DNA of 21,899 nucleotides from Chara braunii. Its lineage: Eukaryota > Streptophyta > Charophyceae > Charales > Characeae. The notes beneath the pieces are model-generated. The model was not told the DNA's origin, made no database searches, and saw only the letters and a program-made list of their open reading frames with translations. Location of the stretch: assembly GCA_003427395.1 (NCBI GenBank), contig BFEA01000220.1, forward strand, positions 2,092,682-2,114,580, in the 5' to 3' direction. The position numbers were made by a program, and so were the translations under genes. This document shows positions 1 through 10,162 of the stretch, in pieces (the first letter of the stretch is position 1; each line of letters begins with the position of its first letter).

Positions 1-47
<47 letters not shown>

Positions 48-64
48 ACACACTCACACACACA
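1..64. repeat. (CA)n microsatellite
   Basis: Dinucleotide CA run interrupted by a few CACT units, starting at the window edge. It lies 50 bases upstream of the first hammerhead motif. Confidence 0.97.
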
Positions 65-79
65 GTCGCGCAATGTATA

Positions 80-100
80 CATCCACCTTCGAGGGTGGAT
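80..100 (+). other. Small hairpin upstream of ribozyme 1
   Basis: ATCCACC and GGTGGAT form a perfect 7-bp stem around a short TTCGAG loop. It sits between the CA microsatellite and the hammerhead. No function is assigned; it may be part of the same ribozyme-bearing element. Confidence 0.5.
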
Positions 101-113
101 TCATTTGCTCCCA

Positions 114-174
114 GCCAGACTGTCGAGGTTCAGCCTCCTGATGAGTCGGTGCGAGTCCGACGAAACAGTTTGGC
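114..174 (+). ncRNA. Type III hammerhead ribozyme, complete (HHR1)
   Basis: All hammerhead parts can be read in order. The stem III 5' strand is 114-122 and pairs over 9 bp (one G-U) with 166-174. The cleavage triplet GUC ends at C124, so the predicted cut is between 124 and 125. Stem I is GAGG (125-128) with CCUC (134-137), closed by loop UUCAG. The catalytic CUGAUGA is 138-144. Stem II is GUCGG (145-149) with CCGAC (157-161), with loop UGCGAGU. GAAA is 162-165. Open stem III with closed stems I and II defines type III, the topology of plant retrozyme ribozymes. Every core residue is the consensus one, so self-cleavage is predicted. Whether the host is a retrozyme, a Penelope-like element or a satellite cannot be told here; no second copy on the same strand lies within several kb. 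Confidence 0.9.
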
Positions 175-181
175 ACAGTCA

Positions 182-219
182 CACCCGTTCGTCCGAAATA
201 AACGGGTGCTTAGTGCACC
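182..219 (+). other. Two overlapping alternative hairpins after HHR1
   Basis: CACCCGTT (182-189) can pair perfectly with AACGGGTG (201-208). Alternatively GGTGC (205-209) can pair with GCACC (215-219). The two stems share bases 205-208 and so exclude each other. A role is not known. Confidence 0.4.
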
Positions 220-660
220 GAGAATATCACAAAAGGGAAAGAAAAGAAAAATCTAAATAAAATCTAAAACCAAAGAAAAAGATGAAAATCTAAAAAAAAT
301 CTAAAACAAAATTTAGAAGGAGAAAAAAAAGAAGAAAAAAAAGTAAAAAAAAAAACGAACTCACCTCGTGGATGAACAGTCGTCCGTTTGAACGGGCGCT
401 TGCAGCCTCTTAAGAGGACTCTAAGTCCCCGTCAGCTATAATCGCGGCACCTGGTGCTAGGTTATTATATATATATATATATTTTTTTTTTGATCCTCCC
501 GTTCGCTAAAACGAACGGGCACTGAGTACACCCCTTAATCTCGTAAAGAAAAGAACAAAATCTAAGAAAAAAAAAAATAAAAAAAAATCAAACTTACCTT
601 AAATAAAAAAGGGTTGCCCGTTAGATACGAGCGCCTGCAGAGGTCACTATCCTCTGTTGT
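182..660 (+). repeat. Degenerate CCCGTT hairpin repeat with A-rich spacers
   Basis: The CCCGTT/AACGGG hairpin recurs at 182-208, 384-395 (CCGTT/AACGG) and 498-519 (CCCGTTCG/CGAACGGG, 8 bp), with a broken copy at about 617. The copies are separated by A-rich stretches containing repeated AAATCTAAA-like words. An (AT)n run is at 467-482. This looks like decayed tandem or mobile DNA downstream of HHR1. Confidence 0.5.
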
Positions 661-2150
661 TACTACCCGCCAGTTGGCGGTCACTTCGTGTTTTTTTTTT
701 TTTTTTCCCCGATTTATACGTGTCGTCCTTACGCAGTTGCCATGCAGCTCCACGTGTGGCGGATTGCCCCCCCCCTCCTGGTAACTGCTCCAAAAGGAGC
801 CATACCCAGTAGGGCACGGCGTATCAGATTTAATTCCGGTATCTGCCCAGTTAGTTCTCCCAATGCCGTGGCCTTGCAGGCTCTGCCTGCCTACTATGGT
901 CTTGCAGGCCCAGCCTACCTGCGGTCCTGCAGGCCTCGCCTGCTTGTAGCCCTACATGCTTGGCTGGCCGCGTGGCCTCGACATCGGCCTATCAACCCCC
1001 TGGCTCGGTGTTAGCACCCGCGACCCTAGAATTAAAACCCTTCTTCCCCTCTGCGTCGCGGTTCTATACCCGGCGCATCCCTCTTTTTAGCCCACTTAGG
1101 CCCTGAATCACGCGGCTTAGCAGTTGCGCGCAATTATTTTAGGTAGACTAGGTCTTAGCTCTAATCTTTCCATGACCGCTCACCCCTGCGGCCTTGTCAG
1201 GAACCGCGGACGACAAGTCGTACCGCTGACTCCTCCTGTTTCGATCGAACGTCATCGGCGTCACACGTCAACGACGTCAGGCTTTAGGTTTCTCAGTTAT
1301 AGGGTTGGTCTGAATAACCTTGGCAACGTCAATCTCATTATGTTCCTCAAATTCTGCGAAAAGAGTCGGACAGCATTTGACCTTGAAAAACTCGGGCAGA
1401 AACCCTTACTGGCGTTTCTGTCCGGACAGCGCTCACATACATGTATATATGGCTGAGAGGAGTCCCACTGTGACTGCGAGAAGTGATCGTCACACATTTT
1501 CATAACCCTCTCTATATATGTAAATACATATGTCTTCAGTCTTTCACGTGGCCAACTGTGACCGCGTGTAAGGGTTGAACATATTATGTTATTGAAGAAA
1601 AAAAAAAAATCTCTTTTATCCTTTGTTTTTTAGAGTTTTTTTATATAGTTGGACGTTGTAGTTCGTGGCAGTCGTCAAAGTCAAGCCCCTTGATATCTCT
1701 TCAGGCCCTGGATGATGAAACTGTTCTCCTGGGCGATAAGAGGCGATTGCCACCACAGATATGAACCTGTGTACCACCCACTCTCCGCAGGGTGTAGAAG
1801 AGGGTGTGGTTCTCAACCGCACTTGGCGGTTGTCTAGCGTCGAGAGATTAAACCCTCAAGGTGCGTGTCAGCCGACACTTGAGTGTTGAATACGACCCTG
1901 AAAACTACGAGGGACCGCATGATTATGGGCGCTACGTAGTACGCCATCATTGGGACTTCTTGCGTATTCATGCATTGCTAGTCGATATGAGAAGACCCTG
2001 CGTTCACCCAATTTTATACTAAGTCTCACGAGCGACGCCTATCCGATTTCCACATCGGAGAGTTATGGGATAACTACTAAGGGTCTATGAGTGTTGTTGC
2101 GTTGTTTATTCCGTATCGTTCCATATATGTGCGTGTGCATGCGCGTTTTG
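661..2150. other. Non-coding stretch, no gene recognised
   Basis: A T16 run lies near 691-706. A GC-rich minisatellite of three 24-29 bp units, each with a CTTGCAGGCC-like core, spans about 872-949. The remainder contains only short open frames on both strands with no recognisable domain. The part from about 1660 to 2080 could be old transposon sequence, but nothing in it is diagnostic. Confidence 0.6.
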
Positions 2151-2153
2151 AAA

Positions 2154-2275
2154 CGTCATCGCACCACTACTCACAAAATGTGCAAAATATGAATGAATCT
2201 TTCGTTAGAACAGGGACGGGTACACGGCGATATTTTTCATCGTTTATGCATTTGGTGAGTGGTGCAGCGAGGCCC
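2154..2275 (+). mobile_element. MITE-like hairpin element, copy A1
   Basis: Imperfect inverted arms (CACCACT...AAATG left, CATTTGGTGAGTGGTG right) flank a core at 2191-2232 containing GAATGAATCTTTCGTTAGAA. The right end reads GCGAGGCCC followed by TAA. The left end is decayed. The core is homologous to those in A2, A4, A5 and A6. Confidence 0.65.
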
Positions 2276-2876
2276 TAAGTGTATGGATATAAATGTTTAA
2301 AGGTGCTCATAAATATATGCCTTAGGCATTTTGTGATTGCTTTGGGGCCTATACTACTCGTTTCTTCTGTTTTAAGAAATTGCAACAAAAAACTCCCAGG
2401 GGTCATTTCCCACATGCATCGTTGAGTTGAGTTAGCTCAACGGTATGACACTTTTTCTATCTTCTTTTTTTCTGTAGAAAAGAAGAATACATTTGTGTAC
2501 TAATTGTTTTTTTCCGTTTACAAATTTCTTTGGAGTTTTTTTTTTTTTTTTTTTTTTTAAGGTTCAGATGACTCCTTTCTATTGGTGGGGAGCTGCACCT
2601 GCTGGAAACCGGGTCCAACATCCCTTCCAAAAAATAAATCTTGCTCACAATTCAGATACTTTATGGGGCTAACAACAAAAATGAGACCTCTTCACCCTAA
2701 GGCGCCTGAGATGAGTTAGCTCAGTAATTGAAGACTAGCCACTGAATAATGAACAATCTAACCTGAGCAAGCCTATCCGTTTGCCAACTGCCTTTCATTC
2801 TATCAATAACGCTGTCATGCAGGTCAGGGACCTCTCAACCCAGGTTCAATAATCTCGGTGTTCAGTGATTCTATGA
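2276..2876. other. Non-coding, with two tRNA-like A-box words
   Basis: TTAGCTCAACGG near 2430 and GTTAGCTCAGTAATTG near 2715 resemble tRNA/SINE A boxes. Each is followed downstream by a B-box-like word (GGGTCCAACATCC near 2611; CAGGTTCAATAATC near 2841). The second unit ends in a T run at 2877-2890, which would suit RNA polymerase III termination. They may be degenerate SINEs; no tRNA cloverleaf can be drawn. A T run of about 22 is near 2538-2559. Confidence 0.25.
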
Positions 2877-2891
2877 TTTTTTTTTTTTTTG

Positions 2892-2908
2892 CTCTCTCTC
2901 TCTCTCAC

Positions 2909-2988
<80 letters not shown>
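2892..2988. repeat. (CT)n followed by (AC)n microsatellite
   Basis: A compound dinucleotide run: about 80 bases of CT with two CACT interruptions, then about 16 bases of AC. Long open frames across it are artefacts of the repeat. Confidence 0.97.
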
Positions 2989-2989
<1 letters not shown>

Positions 2990-3482
2990 ATGCACACATT
3001 TTCTCTCGGCACCAAGGAATTCTCCAATCCCGTCTCCTCCCCCGCCGGCTATGGGCTTCTTATCCCAATGGACTGTACCGCCCAAATTTGCGTTATGGTC
3101 TTCCCTTTCTTTATCCCCAGTCTTTTGATTCCAACGAATCATATCACCATTATCCCCATCCTCATCCTCATCATCATCATCACGATCATCATTTTGAGGT
3201 AATTCCAACGCTGTCAAAGATTCATTATCACCCTCATTATCGACATTCTTAATCTTCAGAGTCCAACTATTCATACCGCCATTATTGTCATCCTCCTCAT
3301 CATCATCATCATGGTTGCGATTGCCATTTTGAGGTGATTCCAACGATGCCAACGATTCATTATCATCATCATTATTGCCATCCCCAGTCTTCAGATTCCA
3401 ACGATTCATATCACCATTATCGTCATCCTCATCCTCATCATTGAAATCATCATTATCATCATCAGTGTCATTATCACCCCCT
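2990..3482 (-). repeat. 132-135 bp tandem repeat with acidic open frame
   Basis: On the minus strand a continuous frame from about 3482 down to the CT run encodes repeats of 44-45 residues. Each repeat starts M-N/I-x-W-N/T-x-K, continues with ESL-ALE-PQN, and ends in a D/E/N-rich tract. Unit starts are near 3409, 3274 and 3142, with a partial unit above 3409. Unit lengths are multiples of three, which keeps the frame open. I recognise no family. It could be an exon of an acidic repeat protein, or a minisatellite that is open by chance. The downstream part runs into R/E dipeptides from the microsatellite, so the 3' boundary is certainly not coding as drawn. Confidence 0.4.
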
Positions 3483-4740
3483 TAGATGTGGATGTCATTT
3501 CGTCTAATCCTCAGATCAACATCATTCACTCCCAATACCTCACCAACACCATTTTGAGGCCAACGACACTGTTTTATCACACAGACCCATCTTAGTTCAC
3601 ATCCACAGTTCAAGCACTGCACGTTGAACTCCATAGGAAGCCCACGACTTTTTCGTTAAAGTAACCTTAATCTGCCAGAGCTTCCTCTTTGTCACCGACT
3701 CTCACGTTCCTTCTTGCAACCACCGCTTAATCATTATCCCCCTCACTAACTTATTATTTCCCCTAAGTTGTTGCCACCACCAGCACTTCCTTTTTTAGAC
3801 TCTCCCCACCAGCCGACCACTTGCTCACTCTCGCGGTACTGACTCTCACGTTCGAGTTAAGATTTTGTCGTTCAAGATCTTGTCCAGGAGGGCTTTCGGA
3901 ATGCTAAGGGCTCGTACACCCCGCCAGACCCTCGTCATTGTCACTAAGGCTTGAACTGTCGACCGTCGGGAAAGACTTGGGCTTCAACTTTAACCGTCGT
4001 TCCTCGAAGTCCACCTCTTGTGCAGTCAGCCACGAGCGGAAGGTCAGTATGCAGATTTTTCCTATTTAGGTGTCCTCTTGCAGCCACCGTCTACCACCGT
4101 CTGTATTACATAGCTGCTCCCATATGTCCTATGAAGAATCTTCGTCGGATGCCAAGGACGAAGTCGAGGATGTCAGCATGTAGAGTTAGGCTTTGACAGG
4201 GAGGAAGGCACGCAGCGACATAGACGTTTCGCGATGAGGGGTGCACTCATGGAAGAATTAGCACCCGCTTTCCCTTGGCTTTGTAGACGTTCACCCCCAT
4301 TCTTCTACTATCCCACGCTCTACCCCCGTTCCCTCACCTTCTCTATCCTCACCCTCGCAATGGCAGAATGAGCACCTCAAACCGTCATACAGCATATTAC
4401 CCGTGCAATGGCAGAATGAGCACAGCCACAGCTACGGCCACTCAACAACACCTGAAACCATCTCACAACATATTACCCGCACTATGAGTTAAGATGTAGC
4501 ATCGCTCCCCAATGCCTTCGACCTTCCAACAATATAGTACCCGCACTTCTCGCCATAGCCCTTGACCTTCAAGTTATAGCAATTGACACTTCCTCCTGTC
4601 AAGCGCCCATCCACAAATACGAGAGAATCTTAGAACTCGATAAAGAATGCCTTTGTCACGCCTTCTATCCCGCCACAAATGACCTATACAAAAGAGTCCA
4701 GCGCCTTTTGTGCTATGGTGATGGCAATGCCTCTTTTGTT
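3483..4740. other. Non-coding stretch with short direct repeats
   Basis: No gene is recognised. At 4357-4375 and 4404-4422 the same 19-mer (GCAATGGCAGAATGAGCAC) appears twice. A CATATTACCCG-type word recurs near 4393, 4468 and, altered, 4535. This suggests a decayed tandem array of about 50-70 bp units over 4357-4560. Confidence 0.45.
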
Positions 4741-5255
4741 TCCCAACCTACTGGGAAAAAATAATCCGAGTGTGAACATGGGAGGAAAACGGAGTCGAAG
4801 TGACGATAGGTGCATTCCGTTGCATAATACGCGAGGGAGCATAATGGAGATGAGACCACGTATGCTCCACGTGCAGCCTGTTGTGTGGATGTGAGGGAAA
4901 GGGAGCTTGACGGTCACGCCTTGTATCCAACCTGCAAGGAGTGCGCAAATGCGATCGCTTATTGGAGGAAAAAAATGGGCTTGACAACCAACATGTGCCC
5001 TCCGCTGCGTAGTATTTTGAGGGAGCACGATGGGGATGGGAGCACGTGCTCCCATGTGAGGTATGGTATGCGGATGCAAGCAAAAGAGAGCCTCACAAGC
5101 ATGTCCTGTCTCCACCCTTATAAGAGCGACAATGTTTGCAGATGCAATCGCTTAGAGCTAAAATATGGGCTCGATGACATGTGTACTCCACTATGTTGGG
5201 GAGGTGAGCTCTCGACTATGGTTGCAAACTGCAAGCTCATGAGGGTGTAGGCGTT
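4741..5255. repeat. Diverged tandem repeat, about 185 bp, three units
   Basis: The landmark GAGGGAGC occurs at 4833 and 5019, with a related GAGGTGAGC at 5201, giving periods of about 186 and 182. Surrounding text aligns: TGCATAATAC against TGCGTAGTAT, and CACGTGCAGCC against CACGTGCTCCC. Several overlapping short open frames on both strands are by-products of the repeat and share no known domain. Confidence 0.65.
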
Positions 5256-6583
5256 TGGCATTGTGCTTCGGTCAGGAAAGCCTTTTGGGGGCAGGTTTAC
5301 AAATTGTCGCAAGGTGATATGATTTCCCAGGCATGCAGCGGTCTCCAACAGTGGGGCGCATGCAACCACTGCCTATTTTGGTATTGCATTGCACACCGTG
5401 AAGCAGACTGTTTGAGGAGGCACATGAACACCTTGTGTTCCTTGCTTGGGAGGTGAAATAAATATACCATGTCGACGATGTGACGGTTGGGAAAATAGGG
5501 AGCTTCGGGTGGGCCAACGATCTTTTAGGACGCTGAAACCCGGACGGTGAGATTTATCAATGGCCGTTGTCGGACCCAACCCTTGACTTTTTGGAAGTTT
5601 CGAAAAACTGTCAGTTTTTAATATTTTCCTAACAGTCAAAGGTACTAGTGGTTAGGGAACAAATATACAGATCCCGAACCCACTTCACCAGGCCTCAGAC
5701 AGGGCGGGTATAGTAAAACATAAAGAAAAAACCTCTACATTCCAGTAGAACCCTTACTTAAACCACCAGTACTTCCTAAAGTTATGCCCAATTTTATGAA
5801 ATGTATGGGTCACTACAAAAACTCCCAAACTCATTCGACTATAAATATTTATACTCTATTTTTTTCCACAGCCCATAGCTAGGCCAAGTATTGGGGGTCT
5901 AAAAAAACACTATCTTCGAGTCTCTTTTTGAGGAGGTGCAAAAAAATTGTGCAACAAGTTTTGTTGAGTTGCCATCATTACTTTTTTCTTTTTTGTTTTG
6001 GCTGTTGTTGCCAGACCCTTTGGTCTAGTGATGCTCGACCCCCAAAGAATGTCGTATAGGTTATACCGCATTCTTAGGACGTTTCGAGTTTGTTCGGGAA
6101 AGGTAGTTGTGGTATAAACCACCAGTACGTTCGAGGCATTTTTCTCCCGTGGTGGAAATGTGATGATTCATCTTTTGATAGGTGTGATTTTTTGCGTGAT
6201 TGCATTCTGGGGTCAGAAGGGCTTAATCAAATTGCACACGTACCCCCATTTTTTTTTCTTTCCTCTCTGTTTTGTGAGAACTTGGTCCCATGGCGGTTGG
6301 TGTTCAGTACGCGAGTGCATGAATAAAGGTTAACGCGACCTTTTTTTTTTTGTTGGAAATCCAGACAGGGAACTTTGATGCGAGCATCCTGCAGGAAACT
6401 TTTTTTTGTTTAACTTTCGAATGCCTCGAAAAGAATGCAAGAGACTGCGCGAGCACTCGAAATTAGGATTCTAAAATTTCAGGGAGGTATTTCTTTTCCT
6501 AACTGCACGATGCTCCTTACTCGCGCGCGTTTCTCTGCGCTCTGTCCTGCACTCTACTCCCGTCGTGCCTTAATTATAATCTC

Positions 6584-6586
<3 letters not shown>
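5256..6586. other. Non-coding stretch, nothing recognised
   Basis: Mixed-composition DNA with several homopolymer T or A runs (for example near 6250 and 6342). No open frame resembles a known protein, and I saw no RNA gene or strong inverted repeat. Confidence 0.55.

Positions 6587-6629
<43 letters not shown>
6587..6629. repeat. (TA)n microsatellite
   Basis: A pure TA run of 43 bases, about 70 bases from the minus-strand hammerhead. Confidence 0.97.
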
Positions 6630-6631
<2 letters not shown>

Positions 6632-6700
6632 TCACAAATAGAACTGCACGGTAAAACCGTAGGCAGAGAGAGAGAAGAGGACAACAAACGAGGGGCTGTG

Positions 6701-6760
6701 ACAAACTGTTTCGTNGGAGTTTCACCNACTCATCAGGAGGCTGAACCCTCAACAGTCTGC
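6701..6760 (-). ncRNA. Type III hammerhead ribozyme with two N bases (HHR2)
   Basis: Read on the minus strand. Stem III GCAGACUG (6760-6753) pairs over 8 bp with CAGUUUGU (6708-6701), including two G-U pairs. The cleavage triplet is GUU (6753-6751), which is permitted by the NUH rule but slower than GUC. Stem I is GAGG/CCUC with loop GUUCAG. CUGAUGA is 6736-6730. Stem II is GUNGG (6729-6725) with CCNAC (6717-6713), with loop UGAAACU. GAAA is 6712-6709. The two Ns (6715 and 6727) face each other in the third pair of stem II, where HHR1 has C-G. The predicted cut is between 6751 and 6750. Arms and loops match HHR1 closely, so the two are copies of one family. Confidence 0.85.
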
Positions 6761-8469
6761 AGAATCCCCTCACTGATTACACTGTAAATGATAATCTACC
6801 TTAACCAAAATCAAAGTAGACTATCACTCACCCATATATATGTATTCCATTCTAGGCAAATGCGAGTGTAATTGTAATCTTCTCCCTCTTGACTTATCCT
6901 CACGCCAAAGCGTGGGACTTCTTTCCCTTCATCTCATTGGTTAGAACAGTGTATCACTAGATCGATGCATGAAGAGTGGCTACATCCCCCGCGCCGCAGC
7001 CTAGGCATGTGGACCATAGGGACATCCTTCCTTCCTCTCTCCTCCTGCCTTCGCATAATCCCGACTATCTTGCGCAAATGCTGATTGTTATAAATTTCGC
7101 ATGTGCAACTAAATTGCATTTTTATCAAAGTTTGGGAAGGTTAGCGTGGTCAAGAGGATCGACTAACGAGTAGGAGCAAACAAAGAGGTGAGTTTGGAGT
7201 TGGGCGATCCGACAAGCTAGTACCGAGTGTGGGGTTTGACGTGCGGCCACAGAGACTGTGGAGCACGGTCGGACCCGATGTGCGTACTTGAACTAAGCGG
7301 GGTGACAACTTTGAGTTACTGGTAGGTGCGAGGCGACGGATAGCCTGCATCGGAACAAGGAGCAGGATGGTAAAGTAGTAAAAGCACGTGGGGTGCTGGG
7401 GTGTGTGGGGATTTCTCTCTTAGCACTCTCGAAATTTTTGGATTTGGTTTTCGTCGTTCTCATTTTTGTAATTGCGGACTGATACATGATTGCGTAAATT
7501 CGCTCCTTTCTTCGGAGTATCTCTCATATCTCTCTCCTTTATGAACGATGTTGTGTATGATGGTTACGACTTAATCGTTTCAATTTTGTATGCACACTTC
7601 CTGTTTATGATTCAAGAGCATGGATGCATATCTAACAGTAACCCATTAGAATCGATGATAAATAATGCAGTTGGTCGTCTTGGGTTGTCTGGTGAATGAA
7701 TCTTATATGAGCCTGCGTATGCATTACGACTAGCCAACAACACAACATGTGGCGTACACACGAGCTCACATAATTCACCTCCGTTTGGCCTGTAAGTACA
7801 ATTTTGCATGGATGGGAATGACAACATTAGTGTGAATCCTTAGCAAAGAATCGAATGCCTCTTCTCGATCACGACTACCCCTATCGCTTGATGGGCTTGT
7901 GCCGAAGCTAAACGACAAGAGCACCGCCTATGGACCGGTCATAGGCGCCAACCCCGCCATCATAGCCGCAAACTGAGAAACCTCCTTCGTCATCGGAATG
8001 CCTTTGCATCTTTGTCCTTAGAACCTTGACATCGGAGATCTCAATTCCGACTTGGGACACCACCCCATTTTCCTAAAATCCTTGGCACACCCTCTTTTTG
8101 CCACTTCCGGGTCCGCTCCCACTCTGATCAGGAAGTCCCGCTGGGCGTGAGGTTGGGCGTCACAATTCAGGCTCTGAATCGTGCGGGTTAACATCAACTC
8201 ATCCTTAAGTTAAATAGAACCGGTTTAACTTTGGTAACCCAATGGCCGCGTGTCCCAGTGATTTCGCCAAAGGCAAAACACAACCGGTCACACCGTCGAT
8301 CACCACCTACCTCTTCCGGATGTCGGCAAGTGGCCGTACTAGTATTCAATAATTTTTTGTTAGGTTTTTACATCATAGGTCGAGTTTGAACCACCACTCC
8401 CCCCACCGGCCTAAATTCGGGGTGCCCGGTAGCATAAGTTCAAGAGGGCTACCAGTAGCACAGTGGGGA
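6761..8469. other. Non-coding stretch, nothing recognised
   Basis: An imperfect hairpin (TGATAATCTAC / GTAGACTATCA) lies at about 6787-6827, next to HHR2. A near-perfect palindrome (CGCCTATG / CATAGGCG around ACCGGT) lies at 7925-7947. A lone CACTCTCGAAAT near 7425 resembles the end of the MITE family below. No open frame resembles a known protein. Confidence 0.5.
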
Positions 8470-9080
8470 GAACCAGGGGAGTGGCAAAAATGGAAAATGC
8501 ATCGAATTGCCGCTGTGATTTATCTCATGGCCTAAATGATTTTTTTGTATTTCTTAAAATATTTTTCAGTAAAGAACGCGATCAAATTTATTGACCCTTC
8601 AATTTTTAGATTTCTTGACACATTGTTTTGATCGTGAAAAATCGCTGAAGTTGAGGTACTTTTCTCGCTGTCTCATACGTGGTAAGAGCGACAAAAATGA
8701 AAAATGCGATAAAACAGCGTGGCATTTATTCCACGGTCTGTTTTTTTTTTTTAATTTAAAAATATTTTTCCTGGCAAAACCACAATCGAATACGCAGTCC
8801 CTGAAAAATTCAAATTTTATGAATCATGTTTTCTAAGCGCAAAAAAATGTGGAAGTTGGGGTACTTTTCCCGTTGACCCTCTCGTGGTAGAGTGACAAAA
8901 GTTGAAAAATGTGAGGAATAGGCGCAACATTTATTTCTCAGTCCAACTTTTTTATTTTATTTTATTTTTCTGATATTTTTTCGTGAAAGATTACAATCTA
9001 ATCTACAAGATCTCAAATTTTCAGATTTCTTCGTAAATGTTTCTGAGCACGAAAATCTGCCAAAGTTGGCGTTTGAAAAT
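8470..9080. repeat. AT-rich satellite-like array, block 1 (about 200-205 bp units)
   Basis: Three diverged units. The words GCAAAAATGGAAAATGC (about 8483), GACAAAAATGAAAAATGCG (about 8690) and GACAAAAGTTGAAAAATG (about 8893) mark unit starts. They are followed at matching offsets by CATTTATT-TC-CAGTC, a T-rich tract, CACAATC-AAT, CAAATTTTCAGATTTCTT and GAAAATC-GC-AAGTTG-GTACTTTTC. Periods are about 207 and 203. Confidence 0.75.
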
Positions 9081-10005
9081 TGCGGGATTGGCCCGCCTGC
9101 ACCTGCTGGTCGCCGCCCCCCCTAAGAACATGGCCGCGAAAAAATACTACAAAGATGTCAGCGTCCGTGGTGGGGCGAAAAAAAAAAACTGGATCCCACG
9201 AGGGCGACTTCTTCGGTGGTTGTCGTGGACCGGCGGCGGTTCTTTGTGGGCTGTTGCAGAGGCCGGACGTTTACATTGTACGGGTTGTCGTGCTCTGTAG
9301 GGCAAACATACATTCCTGATGCTGCAAACGGACAAACGAGAGAAATAAAAATAAAAACAAATTGCTCCTTTTTCGCTGCGAACAAATTGCTCCCTCTTTT
9401 TCGATGCGGATAAGCCCTCACTGTCTATAGAAAATATGTAGTAACTACGTTTGCGTCCTTCGGACGTGCTGCCACGACACACCCAAACGAAAGTAAGACA
9501 AAATATTTTGGTGACCGGTACAATGTCGGAAAGTGGTGGGATCTGAAAACTACACTGTAACTGGGTTGTTCGCAGCCAGGAATGGCTGCGTATACGGGGT
9601 CGCGTTTTGTCGTGTAGCGGCTGCGTTTCCGTTTGGGGAATGTCGTCGACCTTTTCGGATGCAGCGAGATGGCCACGGTGTCCAGCTGCATTCACAACAT
9701 ATTCACAATGTTGTCGGGTGGAGATCTTGCAACTAGGCCTTAAAAACAGGTGTAAGTGGGTATAAGTGGGTACACAGGACGTCGCGGTCGCCGACTGGAG
9801 ATGGACCGGTAGTTCTGTGAGGTAACATGGCGGCTGTCGCGTGGTCGCTGGACACCGACTGGTGGTAGTGTCGTGTTTGGTATAGGAAAGTCGGGAAAGG
9901 GTTATCCGACGGTGCGTTGAATTGTCTATCGCGTGGGCGCGGGGAACGCAGCCCTAAGGTAGCCAAATCAATGAGACTAAGAGCTAACACGAGCAAGCGA
10001 GCGAG
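9081..10005. other. Non-repeat insert between satellite blocks
   Basis: More GC-rich DNA separating two blocks of the same satellite. A minus-strand open frame of 182 codons lies at 9147-9695 and several overlapping + strand frames exist. None shows a recognisable domain, and poly-K/F tracts argue against coding. A duplicated AAATTGCTCC word lies near 9359 and 9383. It may be an insertion into the array. Confidence 0.45.
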
Positions 10006-10101
10006 NNNNNNNNNNNNNNNNNNNNNNNNNNNNNNNNNNNNNNNNNNNNNNNNNNNNNNNNNNNNNNNNNNNNNNNNNNNNNNNNNNNNNNNNNNNNNNN
10101 N
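10006..10101. other. Assembly gap (96 N)
   Basis: A run of 96 undetermined bases directly before a GA microsatellite. The repeat is the likely cause, and its true length is unknown. Confidence 0.98.

Positions 10102-10162
<61 letters not shown>
10102..10162. repeat. (AG)n microsatellite
   Basis: A GA dinucleotide run with one GAAAG interruption, adjoining the assembly gap. Confidence 0.96.

Noticed and set aside
2858-3202. Open frames of poly Leu-Ser and poly Arg-Glu across CT/GA runs
   Set aside because: They are produced by dinucleotide repeats, which cannot contain stop codons.
9147-9695. 182-codon minus-strand open frame
   Set aside because: No recognisable motif; homopolymer-derived F/K runs; overlapping frames of similar length exist on the other strand.
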